A DNA stretch of 64,000 nucleotides, taken from positions 434,001 to 498,000 of the forward strand of contig JAHBXS010000004.1 of the NCBI GenBank assembly GCA_019636375.1, read 5' to 3'. Source of the stretch: Pirellulaceae bacterium. GTDB lineage: Bacteria; Planctomycetota; Planctomycetia; Pirellulales; Pirellulaceae. Positions within the stretch are counted from its first letter, which is position 1; each line of letters opens with the position of its first letter. The notes beneath the pieces were generated by a model. That model saw only the letters and a list, made by a program, of their open reading frames with translations, did no database searches and had not been told where the DNA came from. A program made the position numbers and the translations under genes. Below, in pieces: positions 1-9,626 of the stretch.

Positions 1-932
1 CCCACCACGTTCGCATTTTCGCTTCAGAACATCGCAGCTACCGCGATCTGCCGATTCGTCTGGCCGAATTCGGGACGGTTTATCGCTGGGAACAGTCCGG
101 AGAAATCGGCGGGATGACTCGCGTTCGTGGGTTTACTCAGGACGATGCCCACTTGTTCGTAACCCAAGACCAACTTGCCGATGAACTTGCCGGCTGCCTG
201 GAACTCGTCAAAATCGTTTTCTCAGCGATGGGTATGGACGACTACCGAGTACGAGTCGGGCTTCGCGATCCTGAGAGTGACAAATATGTCGGGAACCCCG
301 ATAATTGGGCCCTGGCCGAACAAGCCTGTCGCGATGCAGCGGCGAGTTTGGGAAAACCGTTCACCGAAGAACAAGGTGAAGCGGCATTTTACGGACCCAA
401 GATCGACTTTGTCGTCCGCGATTGTATTGGGCGACCTTGGCAACTTGGAACTGTCCAAGTCGACTACAATCTCCCGGAGCGATTCGATCTAAGTTACATT
501 GGAGCGGACAATCGACCTCACCGCCCAATCATGATCCATCGTGCACCGTTTGGATCGATGGAGCGATTCATTGGGGTCTTGATTGAACATTTCGCTGGCC
601 AATTCCCGCTGTGGTTGTGTCCAGAACAAGGGCGAATTTTGACCGTCAGCGAGAAATCTGAGGAATTTGGAAAGGCGGTCTTGGAGCGTTTGCAAAATGC
701 TGGGTTGCGGATCAAGGCCGATTTCCGCAGCGAAAAACTCGGGGCCAAAATCCGGGACGCTCAATTAGAAATGATCCCCTATATGCTGGTGGTCGGCCCT
801 CGGGACGCCGAGGCTCAGTCCGTTTCCGTCCGCCACAGAGTTCTCGGAGACTTAGGAGCCATGCCCATTGAGACCCTGGTCGCACGCCTGGAACGCGAAG
901 TAAAAGAAAAATTGACCCAGGCAACCCCCTAA
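1..932 (+). CDS. thrS: Threonyl-tRNA synthetase, C-terminal part (5' truncated by window edge)
   Basis: Charges tRNA-Thr with threonine in the cytoplasm. The frame is open from base 3 and gives 309 residues; the first visible residues ([19 protein letters not shown]) belong to the class II catalytic core, so the editing domain and the first half of the core lie outside the window. Class II motif 3 is visible as [15 protein letters not shown]. It is followed by the anticodon-binding domain (from about [15 protein letters not shown] to the end). infC follows 137 bp downstream on the same strand, the widespread thrS-infC order. The identification is secure from the family motifs; only the N-terminal part is unseen. 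Confidence 0.95.
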   Translation, partial: HHVRIFASEHRSYRDLPIRLAEFGTVYRWEQSGEIGGMTRVRGFTQDDAHLFVTQDQLADELAGCLELVKIVFSAMGMDDYRVRVGLRDPESDKYVGNPDNWALAEQACRDAAASLGKPFTEEQGEAAFYGPKIDFVVRDCIGRPWQLGTVQVDYNLPERFDLSYIGADNRPHRPIMIHRAPFGSMERFIGVLIEHFAGQFPLWLCPEQGRILTVSEKSEEFGKAVLERLQNAGLRIKADFRSEKLGAKIRDAQLEMIPYMLVVGPRDAEAQSVSVRHRVLGDLGAMPIETLVARLEREVKEKLTQATP

Positions 933-939
933 AGCTGCA

Positions 940-968
940 TTGATTAAATGTAAGTTTTCTAGCAAAAT
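940..968 (+). promoter_or_regulatory. Possible sigma70-type promoter ahead of infC
   Basis: TTGATT (940-945) and CAAAAT (963-968) are separated by 17 bases, each matching four of six consensus positions. It would give infC its own transcript with a leader of roughly 95 bases in addition to read-through from thrS. This is pattern matching only; planctomycete promoters are poorly defined. Confidence 0.3.
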
Positions 969-1069
969 GTAGGCTCTAAGTAACTTGGGGTGAACATTCC
1001 GGCGCTGAACGCTCGTGAGATCAATTTGCTCCATTCAATGCAACGTGTCAATTACGAAAGGATAAAGTT

Positions 1070-1597
1070 ATTAGCAAGGGACAAGAACAGTCGAAGGACC
1101 AGGTTCGAATTAACGAGAACATCCGCGTCTCTCCAATTCGGGTCATCGACCAAGACGGCAACCAATTAGGAATCCTCCCCACCAAAGAAGCCTTATCTCG
1201 CGCACGCGAGTCTGGCCTTGATCTCGTTGAAGTCTCCCCCGACTCCAAACCTCCTGTTTGCCGGATTTTAGATTACGGCAAATTCAAATACGACAAGAAC
1301 AAACGTTCTCACAAAAACAAATCGCACGCCTCGAAAATCAAAGAGATTCGTCTGCGACCGAAAACTGGTCAGCACGACATTGATTTCAAGGTCAAACAAG
1401 CAATCACCTTTCTCGAACACAAAGACAAAGTTCTCGTGACGGTAATGTTCCGTGGGCGCGAGTTAGCGCACATCGAAGAAGGTCGCAAGGTGATGGACGG
1501 AATCATCGCACAGTTGTCCGAGCATGGCAAGCTAGAAAGTCCTCCACAGACCCAGGCCAAACGCATGACTTGTACGATCTCGCCGAAAGCCCATTAG
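1070..1597 (+). CDS. infC: Translation initiation factor IF-3, AUU start codon
   Basis: Binds the 30S subunit, prevents premature 50S joining and proofreads the initiator tRNA and start codon. The 175-residue product shows the IF-3 N-domain ([16 protein letters not shown]), the linker region with KFKYDKNKR and the C-domain with MFRGRE. No ATG lies at the N-terminus: the frame begins at ATT (1070-1072), 7 bases after GGA of a Shine-Dalgarno-like AAAGGA (1057-1062). Rare AUU initiation of infC is a conserved device by which IF-3 represses its own translation. The usual downstream partners rpmI and rplT are absent; a terminator and a convergent gene follow. Length fits the family (about 170-180). 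Confidence 0.93.
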   Translation: MSKGQEQSKDQVRINENIRVSPIRVIDQDGNQLGILPTKEALSRARESGLDLVEVSPDSKPPVCRILDYGKFKYDKNKRSHKNKSHASKIKEIRLRPKTGQHDIDFKVKQAITFLEHKDKVLVTVMFRGRELAHIEEGRKVMDGIIAQLSEHGKLESPPQTQAKRMTCTISPKAH

Positions 1598-1662
1598 AAA
1601 AACTGAGATTAGAAACTCAGCCAAGGCCCAAACTAAAAACCGCTCACCATAATTACGAAACC

Positions 1663-1696
1663 CCGCCGACTCGCTCGGCGGATGTTTTGGTTTTTC
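1663..1696 (+). terminator. Intrinsic terminator after infC
   Basis: A perfect 7-bp stem, CCGCCGA (1663-1669) and TCGGCGG (1675-1681), with a 5-base loop, is followed by a T-rich run. It lies between infC and the convergent rph gene and closes the thrS-infC transcript. Confidence 0.75.
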
Positions 1697-1707
1697 GTTA
1701 AAGAGGC

Positions 1708-2436
1708 TTAGAATTCCCAAGCTTTTCCCAAAGCGTTTTTCTGCGCCAAAGTGAGCGTTTGGATTCCTTTTTTAGCAGCCGCAAGCATTGCCGTTAGTTG
1801 CGACTCGCTGAACGTCGACTCTTCACCTGTCCCTTGAATTTCGACGAACTTTCCGGCGCCGGTCATTACGACATTCATGTCCACGTCAGCATTGACATCG
1901 TGAGCATAATCCAAATCGAGACAAACGCGCCCTTCGACGATTCCAACACTTACGGCGGCGATGCTATCGCGAATTGGATAGTGGTTTGGATCGGGGAGTT
2001 GCTTGCGGATCGAGCGTAGGGCGTCAACCAAGGCGATAAATCCACCGGTGATGCTGGCCGTGCGGGTACCCCCATCAGCTTGCAGGACTTCGCAATCAAT
2101 CACGATTTGCCGAGGGCCAAGTGCCTGTAAATCAACCACCGCTCGCAGACTTCGGCCAATCAGCCGCTGGATTTCATTGGTCCGCCCGTCAATTTTCATC
2201 CGCTCTCGCTGTTTGCGGGGATTTGTCGAGCCGGGAAGCATATTGTATTCGGCCGTCACCCACCCCTTCCCTTCAGCCGCCAGCCAAGCCGGCACTTTTT
2301 CTTCGATGCTGGCCGTACACAAGATCACCGTCTCGCCAGCCGAGAATAAAACGCTGCCTGGTGCGGTTTTGGTGAAATGACGTTTAATTTTGATAGGTCG
2401 GAGTTGCATTTTTTTTAGCGTTAAGTGTTTACCCAA
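1708..2436 (-). CDS. rph: Ribonuclease PH
   Basis: Phosphorolytic 3'-5' exoribonuclease that trims tRNA 3' ends. The product of up to 242 residues carries the RNase PH core: VLCTASIEE-like strand, [14 protein letters not shown], the arginine-rich [23 protein letters not shown]-like [18 protein letters not shown] and DMNVVMT. The longest start is TTG (2436), overlapping the stop of the thymidine phosphorylase gene by 8 bases, and gives a family-like N-terminal length; an ATG at 2409 (233 residues) is the alternative, since the residues before [10 protein letters not shown] do not look like the usual R-x-DGR start. It is the last gene of a three-gene overlapping operon and converges on infC. 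Confidence 0.92.
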   Translation of the reverse strand: MGKHLTLKKMQLRPIKIKRHFTKTAPGSVLFSAGETVILCTASIEEKVPAWLAAEGKGWVTAEYNMLPGSTNPRKQRERMKIDGRTNEIQRLIGRSLRAVVDLQALGPRQIVIDCEVLQADGGTRTASITGGFIALVDALRSIRKQLPDPNHYPIRDSIAAVSVGIVEGRVCLDLDYAHDVNADVDMNVVMTGAGKFVEIQGTGEESTFSESQLTAMLAAAKKGIQTLTLAQKNALGKAWEF

Positions 2437-3721
2437 TCACCGAATGAATCAGCGGTGGTGATTCAATTGGTTGCGGGCCGATTTGAAATGAAGTTCGTAC
2501 CAATTCTTCTGTGATGTCTCGTGTTTCATCATGAGTAAAGATCGTAGCCAAAGGTTCGCCAATGCGAACCTGATCGCCTACATCTCGCATCATTTCCAAT
2601 CCCACAGTGGGATCGATCGACTGCCCCACATACTTCCTTCCCCCTCCCATTTCGATGACGGCGAGTCCGATACGATCGCTGTCGATCTCGGTAATGTAGC
2701 CATCGCAACTGGCCAAAACTAGCGATGCCTTCGCGCGGAGCCGTTCCGCTCCTAAATTGCCACCTTGAGCACTTACCATCTCGAGAAATTTGAGGAGGGC
2801 CTGTCCACTTTCGATAGCCTTTTCCGAGGCTGAAATTCCGGCCGCGATGTCAGGAACGAGGCCGCAAAGGACGAGTAACTCAGCAGCCAATCGATGTGTT
2901 AAAGAGACGACATCGGCCGGCCCACGCCCTTGAAGTACCTCTACTGACTCGTCAACTTCAACGCCATTTCCAACCATGATCCCCAAGGGCCGATTCATGT
3001 CAGTCAACAAAGCACGGACTTTGACGCCCATTTCAGTCGCGGTTCGCACGAGCGAATGGGCCAACGCCTCGGCCTCCTCAAGTGTTTTCATAAATGCGCC
3101 ATTCCCCCATTTAACGTCCAGGACCAGGGCATCAAGGCCCTCGGCCAGTTTTTTACTGAGGATACTGGCGGTGATCAGGGGAATCGACGGCACCGTGCCA
3201 GTCACATCACGAAGCGCATACAGCTTCTTATCCGCCGGAGCAATTTCTGACGAAGCAGCCGTGATGACACATCCAACCCGCTCCACAGTTTCTTTGATTT
3301 CCATCAACGACAGGTCAGTTCGAAAACCCGGAATCGCCTCTAATTTATCAATAGTTCCACCAGTGGTCCCCAATCCCCGACCGCTGATCATCGGCACTGC
3401 CAAACCGCAAACCGCCAAAATCGGAGCGAGTGGAATCGAGATTTTATCCCCGATGCCACCCGTCGAATGTTTGTCTACTTTAGGTGGACCAGAATCCCAA
3501 CTCAACGTCACACCGGAATTCAGCATTGCTCTCGTGAGACAGGCGGTCTCGCGATGGGTCATCCCTTGGAAATAGACCGCCATCGCAAATGCCGCCATCT
3601 GGTCATTTTTGATTTGGTCTTGGGCATAACCGGAGATCAACCACTCAATCTCGGAGTCCTCTAATTCGCGACCATCCCGTTTTGCGGTAATGATTTGAGC
3701 GGGGTTCATAGGCGAGGTCAC
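2429..3721 (-). CDS. deoA: Thymidine / pyrimidine-nucleoside phosphorylase
   Basis: Cleaves thymidine (and possibly uridine) with phosphate to base and deoxyribose-1-phosphate in nucleoside salvage. The 430-residue length is normal. The phosphate-binding [12 protein letters not shown] and the family signature [16 protein letters not shown] are intact, as are [14 protein letters not shown] and the C-terminal glycyl-rich [11 protein letters not shown] region. Translation probably starts at GTG (3721), which overlaps the TGA of the upstream gene in GTGA; an ATG four codons in (3709) is possible. Whether the enzyme prefers thymidine (DeoA) or uridine as well (Pdp) cannot be told from sequence. 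Confidence 0.92.
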   Translation of the reverse strand: MTSPMNPAQIITAKRDGRELEDSEIEWLISGYAQDQIKNDQMAAFAMAVYFQGMTHRETACLTRAMLNSGVTLSWDSGPPKVDKHSTGGIGDKISIPLAPILAVCGLAVPMISGRGLGTTGGTIDKLEAIPGFRTDLSLMEIKETVERVGCVITAASSEIAPADKKLYALRDVTGTVPSIPLITASILSKKLAEGLDALVLDVKWGNGAFMKTLEEAEALAHSLVRTATEMGVKVRALLTDMNRPLGIMVGNGVEVDESVEVLQGRGPADVVSLTHRLAAELLVLCGLVPDIAAGISASEKAIESGQALLKFLEMVSAQGGNLGAERLRAKASLVLASCDGYITEIDSDRIGLAVIEMGGGRKYVGQSIDPTVGLEMMRDVGDQVRIGEPLATIFTHDETRDITEELVRTSFQIGPQPIESPPLIHSVIG

Positions 3722-4599
3722 TTCTTTTGGGGAACGATTTCGATTTGATAAAGATAAGGGCAGAGTTTTCCAGTCACGAACATCTTTTGCAGTTTACGAT
3801 TGACGGCGATCCCATTCATCAGGCCATCGGCCGGGCGTTCCTTCATCGGCCACAAGCCGTCCAAATCTATAATCCCAATCACCTCGCCGTTTGCGTTATC
3901 GATTTCACAAATCAAATCCGTTCGAAACAGGTTGGCGTAAATGCGTCCATTGTTAAACTCAAGATCGTTAAGTTCCCAGGTCGGATTGGCGCGTCGCACC
4001 GCAACACGTTTAATAATCTGTAGTGTTTGAGGATCAACGTACATCAGTTGGCTTGTGCCATTGCTGATGATCAAGTGGGTGCCATCGGTCGTAAGTCCCC
4101 ACATTTCCCGATTGAAATCTCGGGTTTCTAACAGGTTCATGTCCTGGTCATAAACGAGAATGAGGTCGTTTTTCCAAGTTAGCTGGTAAAACTTCCCTTT
4201 CAAAAAGGTCAGTCCTTCACCAAACAAATCGTTGTCAAGCGGTTTTTTGACGAGAACTTCTCCCGTCTTCCAATCGATTTTTCGAAAGGACGACTGCCCC
4301 AACAGGCCCGTGCTTTCGTACAAAAATTCGCCGCTCGCATCAAAAACTAACCCTTGGGTAAACGACAAGGGATCCTTGGGGTATTTTTCGATCAACTCAA
4401 CCGAATAACGTGGTACATTTGAAGCCATGTTTCGAAAATACAGCACCAAATAGCTGCCTCCAAGAACAATCAGCACAAAAATTAGGCGCAAGTAATTACG
4501 ATAGGATAGCTGGAATATGGACGAGTGATTCGGTGGAGGAACATAAACCGGTGCCTCTTTCGCGTCCGGTAAGGCTCTGCGGCCTCGACGATTCGCCAT
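3718..4599 (-). CDS. Glutaminyl-peptide cyclotransferase, plant/bacterial type, membrane anchored
   Basis: Converts N-terminal glutamine of secreted proteins or peptides to pyroglutamate. The 293-residue protein has a basic, cytoplasmic N-terminus, one membrane segment at about residues 33-54 (YLRLIFVLIVLGGSYLVLYF) and then the five-bladed propeller of the Glu_cyclase_2 family, recognisable from YPKDPLSFTQGLVFD, FLYESTGLLGQSS, GEGLTFL and TWELNDLEFNNGRIYANLF. It is the first gene of an operon with deoA and rph (4-base and 8-base overlaps). The functional link to nucleoside and RNA turnover is unclear. ATG start at 4599. Confidence 0.88.
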   Translation of the reverse strand: MANRRGRRALPDAKEAPVYVPPPNHSSIFQLSYRNYLRLIFVLIVLGGSYLVLYFRNMASNVPRYSVELIEKYPKDPLSFTQGLVFDASGEFLYESTGLLGQSSFRKIDWKTGEVLVKKPLDNDLFGEGLTFLKGKFYQLTWKNDLILVYDQDMNLLETRDFNREMWGLTTDGTHLIISNGTSQLMYVDPQTLQIIKRVAVRRANPTWELNDLEFNNGRIYANLFRTDLICEIDNANGEVIGIIDLDGLWPMKERPADGLMNGIAVNRKLQKMFVTGKLCPYLYQIEIVPQKK

Positions 4600-4743
4600 G
4601 ATTTAGAATCCGTATTGGGTCAACAATGCAAACAAAAACCTATTGTCGCCAATTGTTAGGAATTGTCTACCCAGTCGTCGGCTTGCACACAGGCCAGTAT
4701 TCTACATTTTTGGATGACAACCACTTACATTGGTAACTTGTTA

Positions 4744-5610
4744 ATGACTGATAACTCCGCCAATCATTGCCCACTTTGCGGAAAACAGGGAAGGGCTCGA
4801 TTCAAAAAACGGGACTTAACAATTCTCGAATGTACGAATTGCCACCATCAGTTTTGGAAGCCAACCAATCTCGAAGCTCATGTCGCGGAAACTTATGGAG
4901 ACGACTATTTTCAAGGCTCTTCCGCCGGATACCTTGATTACGTTGGTGAGGAAACAATTCAAAGAGCAAGTGCTCGTTACTACACTCGAATGCTAACTCG
5001 GCACACTCGTCCAGGGCGAATGACTGATGTCGGTGCTGCTTGCGGGTTTTTCGTGAAGGAGTTTTCCGACGCAGGTTGGTGTGCATGCGGCGTTGAGCCA
5101 AATTCGTCGATGCGAGACTTTGGCCAAAAGAAATTTGGCATTGATCTACCTGCGGCACAGCTAGACGATTTGCCAAGCTCTGATCGCGTGGACCTCATCA
5201 GCGTCATTCAGGTCATCTCTCATCTGATCGACCCGCGCCAGACATTGACCACAATTCACAATCGCTTACTTCCAGGCGGTTTGCTGCTGATTGAAACGTG
5301 GGACCGTTCGAGTCTTGCGGCGCGGCTTAGTGGGGAAGGCTGGCATGAATACAACCCGCCGTCAGTGCTGCATTGGTTCTCGCGAGCCAGCCTCCAAAAA
5401 CTCGTCGAGGAACATGGCTTTGAAAAAGTCTCTCAGGGCATTCCCCGCAAAAGAATCCAATTGGGCCGCGCGGCAAAAATGATCCGCCATTCCACTGAAA
5501 ATTCAATAATAGGCCGTTGGTTGACGTGGCCTCTCGTTCTTGCACCCTCAAACCTAGCAGTCCCCTACTTCTTGGGAGACGCATTCTGGATGCTATTTCG
5601 AGTGCGATAA
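4744..5610 (+). CDS. Class I SAM-dependent methyltransferase with N-terminal zinc ribbon
   Basis: A 288-residue protein starting at the ATG at 4744; a TTG-initiated extension to 4663 looks non-coding. The N-terminus holds a four-cysteine zinc-ribbon-like pair (CPLCGK and CTNCHHQF, about residues 9 and 30). Then comes a Rossmann methyltransferase core with MTDVGAACGFFVKEF as the SAM-binding loop and a Methyltransf_23-type C-terminal half. This arrangement is common in polysaccharide, lipid and small-molecule loci; the substrate is unknown. Its 3' end overlaps the convergent phosphatase gene by 46 bases (5565-5610). Confidence 0.8.
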   Translation: MTDNSANHCPLCGKQGRARFKKRDLTILECTNCHHQFWKPTNLEAHVAETYGDDYFQGSSAGYLDYVGEETIQRASARYYTRMLTRHTRPGRMTDVGAACGFFVKEFSDAGWCACGVEPNSSMRDFGQKKFGIDLPAAQLDDLPSSDRVDLISVIQVISHLIDPRQTLTTIHNRLLPGGLLLIETWDRSSLAARLSGEGWHEYNPPSVLHWFSRASLQKLVEEHGFEKVSQGIPRKRIQLGRAAKMIRHSTENSIIGRWLTWPLVLAPSNLAVPYFLGDAFWMLFRVR

Positions 5611-6632
5611 TAACTTAAGTCACCGATTTTTTTCTCCTTCAACGGAATATCTCGATGGGTGCGATGGCACAACTTGCAATCCTGCTCCACCTTTAAAAAG
5701 GCCGCATTCAATTTTCCTGCCATTGGGCTCTCTGCTTGCGTTGCCCGTTCAAAATCTTCAGCGAGCTCAAGACTTTTCCGCATGTCTTGCCAAAATTCGG
5801 TTGAGTATTGCTCCTGGTCTTGTAGCCGCAAGAGTTCCGTATAATGTTCGCGCAAGATGAGGGCTTCGTGGGCCAATTTTAGGTCGGGGTGATTCGTTGG
5901 CGACTTCCAATCATTCACTCGAAAATTTCGCAGGCGATCAAATACCAATTCAAGGTCGACCATTGCCTCAGCCATTGGCGGAACCTCGACAACCGCAGGA
6001 AATTCGGAAGCAACCTCTGCCAGCTCCGCCGCAGTGAATGCGCGGGCCTCTCGTGCCGATTGATATAGACCTCGGTAGTTTGGACTCGTTCCGGCGAATT
6101 CGAGCATCGCCACACCGATTTCCGGTGCGAGTTTTCCGGCGCCCACAGCAGCAACAACCGAAGCGGCTGGACTTCTGTGAAAACCATGATGGCAGTGAAT
6201 ATAGACGGGCCCTGGGAGTTCCAACAACGCCTTGGCCAATTCCAATCCTCGCTCCTCGGAAACGCCGTCGTAACCGTGAGGCATGTGGACGTATCGCAAA
6301 CCGAATTTCTCAGCCGCTTCAAGATCAGGCTTTGCCCCATCGACACTAATGATCGTTTTTATACCCAACTCTTTTAACTTTGCAAAAGCGTCTTCGTCCG
6401 ACGGTAGTCCGCCGGAAACAACCCCTTCGCAAACCAAAATGGCGTTGGGCAATTCCCCGATTTCAAGCTTCTTGGCAGTCAAGCGAGGAAGAACATTCTC
6501 CGCTACTTGGCCCAGCGTATTTCCTCCCATCCAGCTCATCGCAAGAATCAAGGTCGTTAGCCGAACAGAACGCAAAACAAACTGGATTCGGAATTTGGTT
6601 TTAATGCCATATCCACAGAAATTCAAAGACAT
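5565..6632 (-). CDS. Secreted tyrosine-phosphatase-like protein fused to a cytochrome c'-like C-terminal domain
   Basis: The 355-residue product starts at ATG 6632 behind AGGG; a longer TTG start (6713) is less likely. A signal peptide (about residues 18-41, FVLRSVRLTTLILAMSWMGG) predicts export. Residues about 60-210 form a dual-specificity/tyrosine phosphatase-like domain with the intact P-loop HCHHGFHRS (C147 to R153, CX5R). Residues about 220-330 are helical and end in CKLCH (C319-H323), a covalent heme c motif placed near the C-terminus as in cytochrome c'. Phosphatase plus heme in one exported protein is unusual. The substrate and the heme's role (redox or gas sensing, structural) are unknown. 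It overlaps the convergent methyltransferase. Confidence 0.75.
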   Translation of the reverse strand: MSLNFCGYGIKTKFRIQFVLRSVRLTTLILAMSWMGGNTLGQVAENVLPRLTAKKLEIGELPNAILVCEGVVSGGLPSDEDAFAKLKELGIKTIISVDGAKPDLEAAEKFGLRYVHMPHGYDGVSEERGLELAKALLELPGPVYIHCHHGFHRSPAASVVAAVGAGKLAPEIGVAMLEFAGTSPNYRGLYQSAREARAFTAAELAEVASEFPAVVEVPPMAEAMVDLELVFDRLRNFRVNDWKSPTNHPDLKLAHEALILREHYTELLRLQDQEQYSTEFWQDMRKSLELAEDFERATQAESPMAGKLNAAFLKVEQDCKLCHRTHRDIPLKEKKIGDLSYYRTRNSIQNASPKK

Positions 6633-6841
6633 ATTGCGCCCTACTGTCGAATGTGAAAAGCCCCGCGAACACTTCGAACGTTTTACAACGACGCGACTCT
6701 CCACCCAGTGCAAGCGAGCGACAAGATCGCACCATTGTCAAGTTGACCGAAAATTCTCGGCCCCTAAAAGTTTAGCAGAAGCGGAGGTATTTCGCTTGTT
6801 GGCGCATTTCGCAAGATCGAAAAAAGTCGCTTTTATTTCGA

Positions 6842-8185
6842 CTAGAACCGCTGAAAAGAGTCGAAATTGAACACCAGTTGCTGTTGCGGAAAGACCGAGT
6901 AGACACTGCGGGTCAAATACAACTCCACAGCACGCGAAAACCGCAAGATTGGCATCGGTGGAACGACGACGATGTCCCCGTTGCGAAGCCAAATCTCATC
7001 TGACGGGAGAGGGCTACGTCCGAATACGGCACCCGACAAATCAAGTTTGGTGGCGACCAACTTCCAATCCTGATCTCGCCGAATAACGACTACACTTCGT
7101 AAGTTGGCCCCGTTTCGATAACCTTCTGCGGCAGCCAGTGCTTGAAGAACGGTAATCGGTCCATTTAATTCTTGGCGACCGGATCGACCGACCTCACCCA
7201 GAACAAAAATTGCCGCCGGTGCACTTTGAGAAAGATTAGGGGTCACGAAAATCCCGTGCACGAACTTGGAGTAACGAGCATTGACTTCGGCTGCCAATTC
7301 ATCCAATGTAAGTCCGACTGCTGGAACCGGACCGATCAGAGGCAGCATCAACATTCCGTCCGGCATGACTCGGACACCGATGTTTTGTCCCCCTTGACCA
7401 AAACGGGCATCGACAGCATCCCGGATGTCGTTGATCACATTGTCTCCTTTGACGACCTGCACCGTGATCGCAGGATCTCGAATGAGCTTCATGTTTACAT
7501 AGAGATTATTGAGTCGTTCCGTTAGCTGAGCAATGGTCAGCCCTTCGGCATCGACCGTTCCCACGAGTGGTAATGAGATTGTGCCATCAGACAACACTTG
7601 TAAATTTTCTCGATTGACCGTCGGATCGCCAGCGGAACTGATTTGCAGGACGTCGGCCACTCCAATTCGATAGGGAGCAGCCGACCTTGTCCGTGACAAC
7701 AAATAGTTGAACGAAATTTCATCGCCGACGCGAATCAGATAAACCGGTAAATGTGGCGTCCGATGCGGGCCAATATATTCGCCGTAAGCGTAGTTTTCCC
7801 AGGGAACTTGAGTTGCGTTTTGCCAGGTTGGTTCGCGATCCAAACAGTCGGCGGTCGTTTGATTGACGCCGAGCAGACATTTTTGATGAAAGGGTTCATT
7901 GCCATAGTGCCCAGTTCCAGGCTGGAAGAATTCACCAGCATAACCTGTATTTCCGTAGCCGTCCTGCCATTGGAAATTGCACAACTCAACGGCAGTATCA
8001 AACGGAGTTGCCGAAACGGCCACTTCGCCAACAACATCGTCGCAAAAATCCACATCGGAATTCGATGTTCCGAGTTGAGAGAAGGAAGTCGGACCCTGTG
8101 TGAATCCGACCCAAAAAACTCCAGCTACGAGTATACCGCAAGCAATCGCGGAAATCGTTTTATTGAATTTAAGACGCTGTTGCAT
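6842..8185 (-). CDS. Wza-like polysaccharide export protein
   Basis: A 447-residue protein starting at ATG 8185 (frame open to 8356, but the extension would run into the upstream gene). The N-terminal segment at about residues 10-30 (TISAIACGILVAGVFWVGF) is a signal or anchor. A Poly_export domain follows the characteristic YRIGVADVLQISS, with LSDGTISLPLVGTVDAEGLT, and is followed by SLBB-type beta-grasp repeats (VRVMPDGMLMLPLIGPVPAVG; IFVLGEVGRSGRQELNG; LRNGDIVVVPP). This family forms or lines outer-membrane channels for exopolysaccharide. A cysteine-containing insert of about 90 residues between anchor and domain is not family-typical. The TPR gene 52 bases upstream is probably co-transcribed. 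Confidence 0.85.
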   Translation of the reverse strand: MQQRLKFNKTISAIACGILVAGVFWVGFTQGPTSFSQLGTSNSDVDFCDDVVGEVAVSATPFDTAVELCNFQWQDGYGNTGYAGEFFQPGTGHYGNEPFHQKCLLGVNQTTADCLDREPTWQNATQVPWENYAYGEYIGPHRTPHLPVYLIRVGDEISFNYLLSRTRSAAPYRIGVADVLQISSAGDPTVNRENLQVLSDGTISLPLVGTVDAEGLTIAQLTERLNNLYVNMKLIRDPAITVQVVKGDNVINDIRDAVDARFGQGGQNIGVRVMPDGMLMLPLIGPVPAVGLTLDELAAEVNARYSKFVHGIFVTPNLSQSAPAAIFVLGEVGRSGRQELNGPITVLQALAAAEGYRNGANLRSVVVIRRDQDWKLVATKLDLSGAVFGRSPLPSDEIWLRNGDIVVVPPMPILRFSRAVELYLTRSVYSVFPQQQLVFNFDSFQRF

Positions 8186-8237
8186 GGCTGGGAATTCCGA
8201 AGTCAGCTTTGTAATTCGATGATCGTTAAATTCGTGC

Positions 8238-9626
8238 TTAACGCCACATAAACCAACGCTTGTTCTTTGTCGCCGCATCAGATGCGGGGTTCGCCGTTCC
8301 TTGTGGTATGTCTTGGCGAACATAAACGTCGCCAGAACGGTTAGGTATCGCATCAAAAGACCGTTGATCGACCATCACGAGTTCCTCGTTGACGATTCCG
8401 GGAACTTGACCTTCGTCCAAAGCTTGAGCGCGAGTCATCGTCAATTGAGAGCCTTGAACATCGCCCATTTGGGCCTGAACTTTAGCCAAATTAACCAAGC
8501 CGGAAACTGTCGCTTGCACGTTCACACCATGGGCGAGGCAGTCACGAGCTTCCACCATTCGCCCCCCCTTTGCCAACATTACCCCTAACTCGTTTGCAGA
8601 AGGAAAATTCTGCGGGTCACAATCGAGTGCCGCATAATGCAGCAACATTACTTTGGCGTGAATCGCGGCGGTGTCAGACTGCGGTTTCAAATCAAACGAA
8701 TGCACCTTCGCGAGGCAAAATAACGCTCGCGACGCGACGGGATCGTGATGAAACGTTTCGCGGAACATTTTCCGCGCATAACCGTAGTAAATCTGGGCTG
8801 CGCCCAATGCGGTCATCCCTTCGGCTTGCTGGGCATCAAGTACCCGAGTTTGATGCCGCAAGACCTGCTCGGCAACATCAATCGCCGCCCCGTTTTTTGG
8901 GGCAACAAAGTCTTCCGCTTCTTTTATCGCCTTCAACGCGCGATTCAAACCCAATGAGGAACTCGTTTCGCCACGAACGGCATCATTGTGCTGAGCGATC
9001 AAGATCAGGACTTCAGTAAATTCTTGTTGGGCTGTCGCCGTTGCCCCACGCCGAGCCAGTGATTCGCCGCGTTGCAACTTGGCCAAAAGTCGGTCGGTTG
9101 GCTGGGCAATTACATTGGTCGCAGGCATCTCTCGCATCACTTGGCTTACACGCTGGTCAAGCGAACGATCAGCAAAGAGTCCTTGATTGGGAATCCGCCG
9201 AGCAGTCGCGATTGTGACACCTTCGCTTTGATTTTCGTGGCGAGCTTCGTAGCCAATCATTGCTCCGCCGCTTGAAGCAAGAGAATTTTTTTGTTCGGCA
9301 AGAGCCCGCAACAAAGCTGTTTCTGGCGACACTTCAGTATTCTCGGTCTTTCCGGCAAACGGATTTCCATGCCAGCCTTGAGGCAGAGTGACTTCGGGCT
9401 GAGGTGCTACTGGGCGCTCTTTTTCGCCTTCATCACGTCGAGTCGCGGCCCTTTCCCATTCAATCGGCAACTCGCGAATCGAGTCCGGCTCGCGAGCAGG
9501 CCTGTCATCGACGAGCGATACAGCCTTCATTTCGAGCGCACCGTTCTCAACTCGGGTCCATATGAGGCCCGCCAAGACAAGTCCGCCGACAATCAGCAAA
9601 GTTGTTCGATTCGAGGAATTTGACAT
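8238..9626 (-). CDS. Membrane-anchored TPR-like protein upstream of the Wza-like gene
   Basis: A 462-residue protein with one N-terminal membrane segment (about residues 8-24, TTLLIVGGLVLAGLIWT), a charged Pro-rich stretch to about residue 90, and a helical C-terminal two thirds that resembles degenerate tetratricopeptide repeats (for example HYAALDCDPQNFPSANELGV and LVNLAKVQAQMGDVQGSQLT). No catalytic motif is visible. Placement 52 bases ahead of the Wza-like gene suggests a scaffold or assembly role in polysaccharide export; this is inferred from context. ATG start at 9626, no strong Shine-Dalgarno. Confidence 0.6.
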   Translation of the reverse strand: MSNSSNRTTLLIVGGLVLAGLIWTRVENGALEMKAVSLVDDRPAREPDSIRELPIEWERAATRRDEGEKERPVAPQPEVTLPQGWHGNPFAGKTENTEVSPETALLRALAEQKNSLASSGGAMIGYEARHENQSEGVTIATARRIPNQGLFADRSLDQRVSQVMREMPATNVIAQPTDRLLAKLQRGESLARRGATATAQQEFTEVLILIAQHNDAVRGETSSSLGLNRALKAIKEAEDFVAPKNGAAIDVAEQVLRHQTRVLDAQQAEGMTALGAAQIYYGYARKMFRETFHHDPVASRALFCLAKVHSFDLKPQSDTAAIHAKVMLLHYAALDCDPQNFPSANELGVMLAKGGRMVEARDCLAHGVNVQATVSGLVNLAKVQAQMGDVQGSQLTMTRAQALDEGQVPGIVNEELVMVDQRSFDAIPNRSGDVYVRQDIPQGTANPASDAATKNKRWFMWR

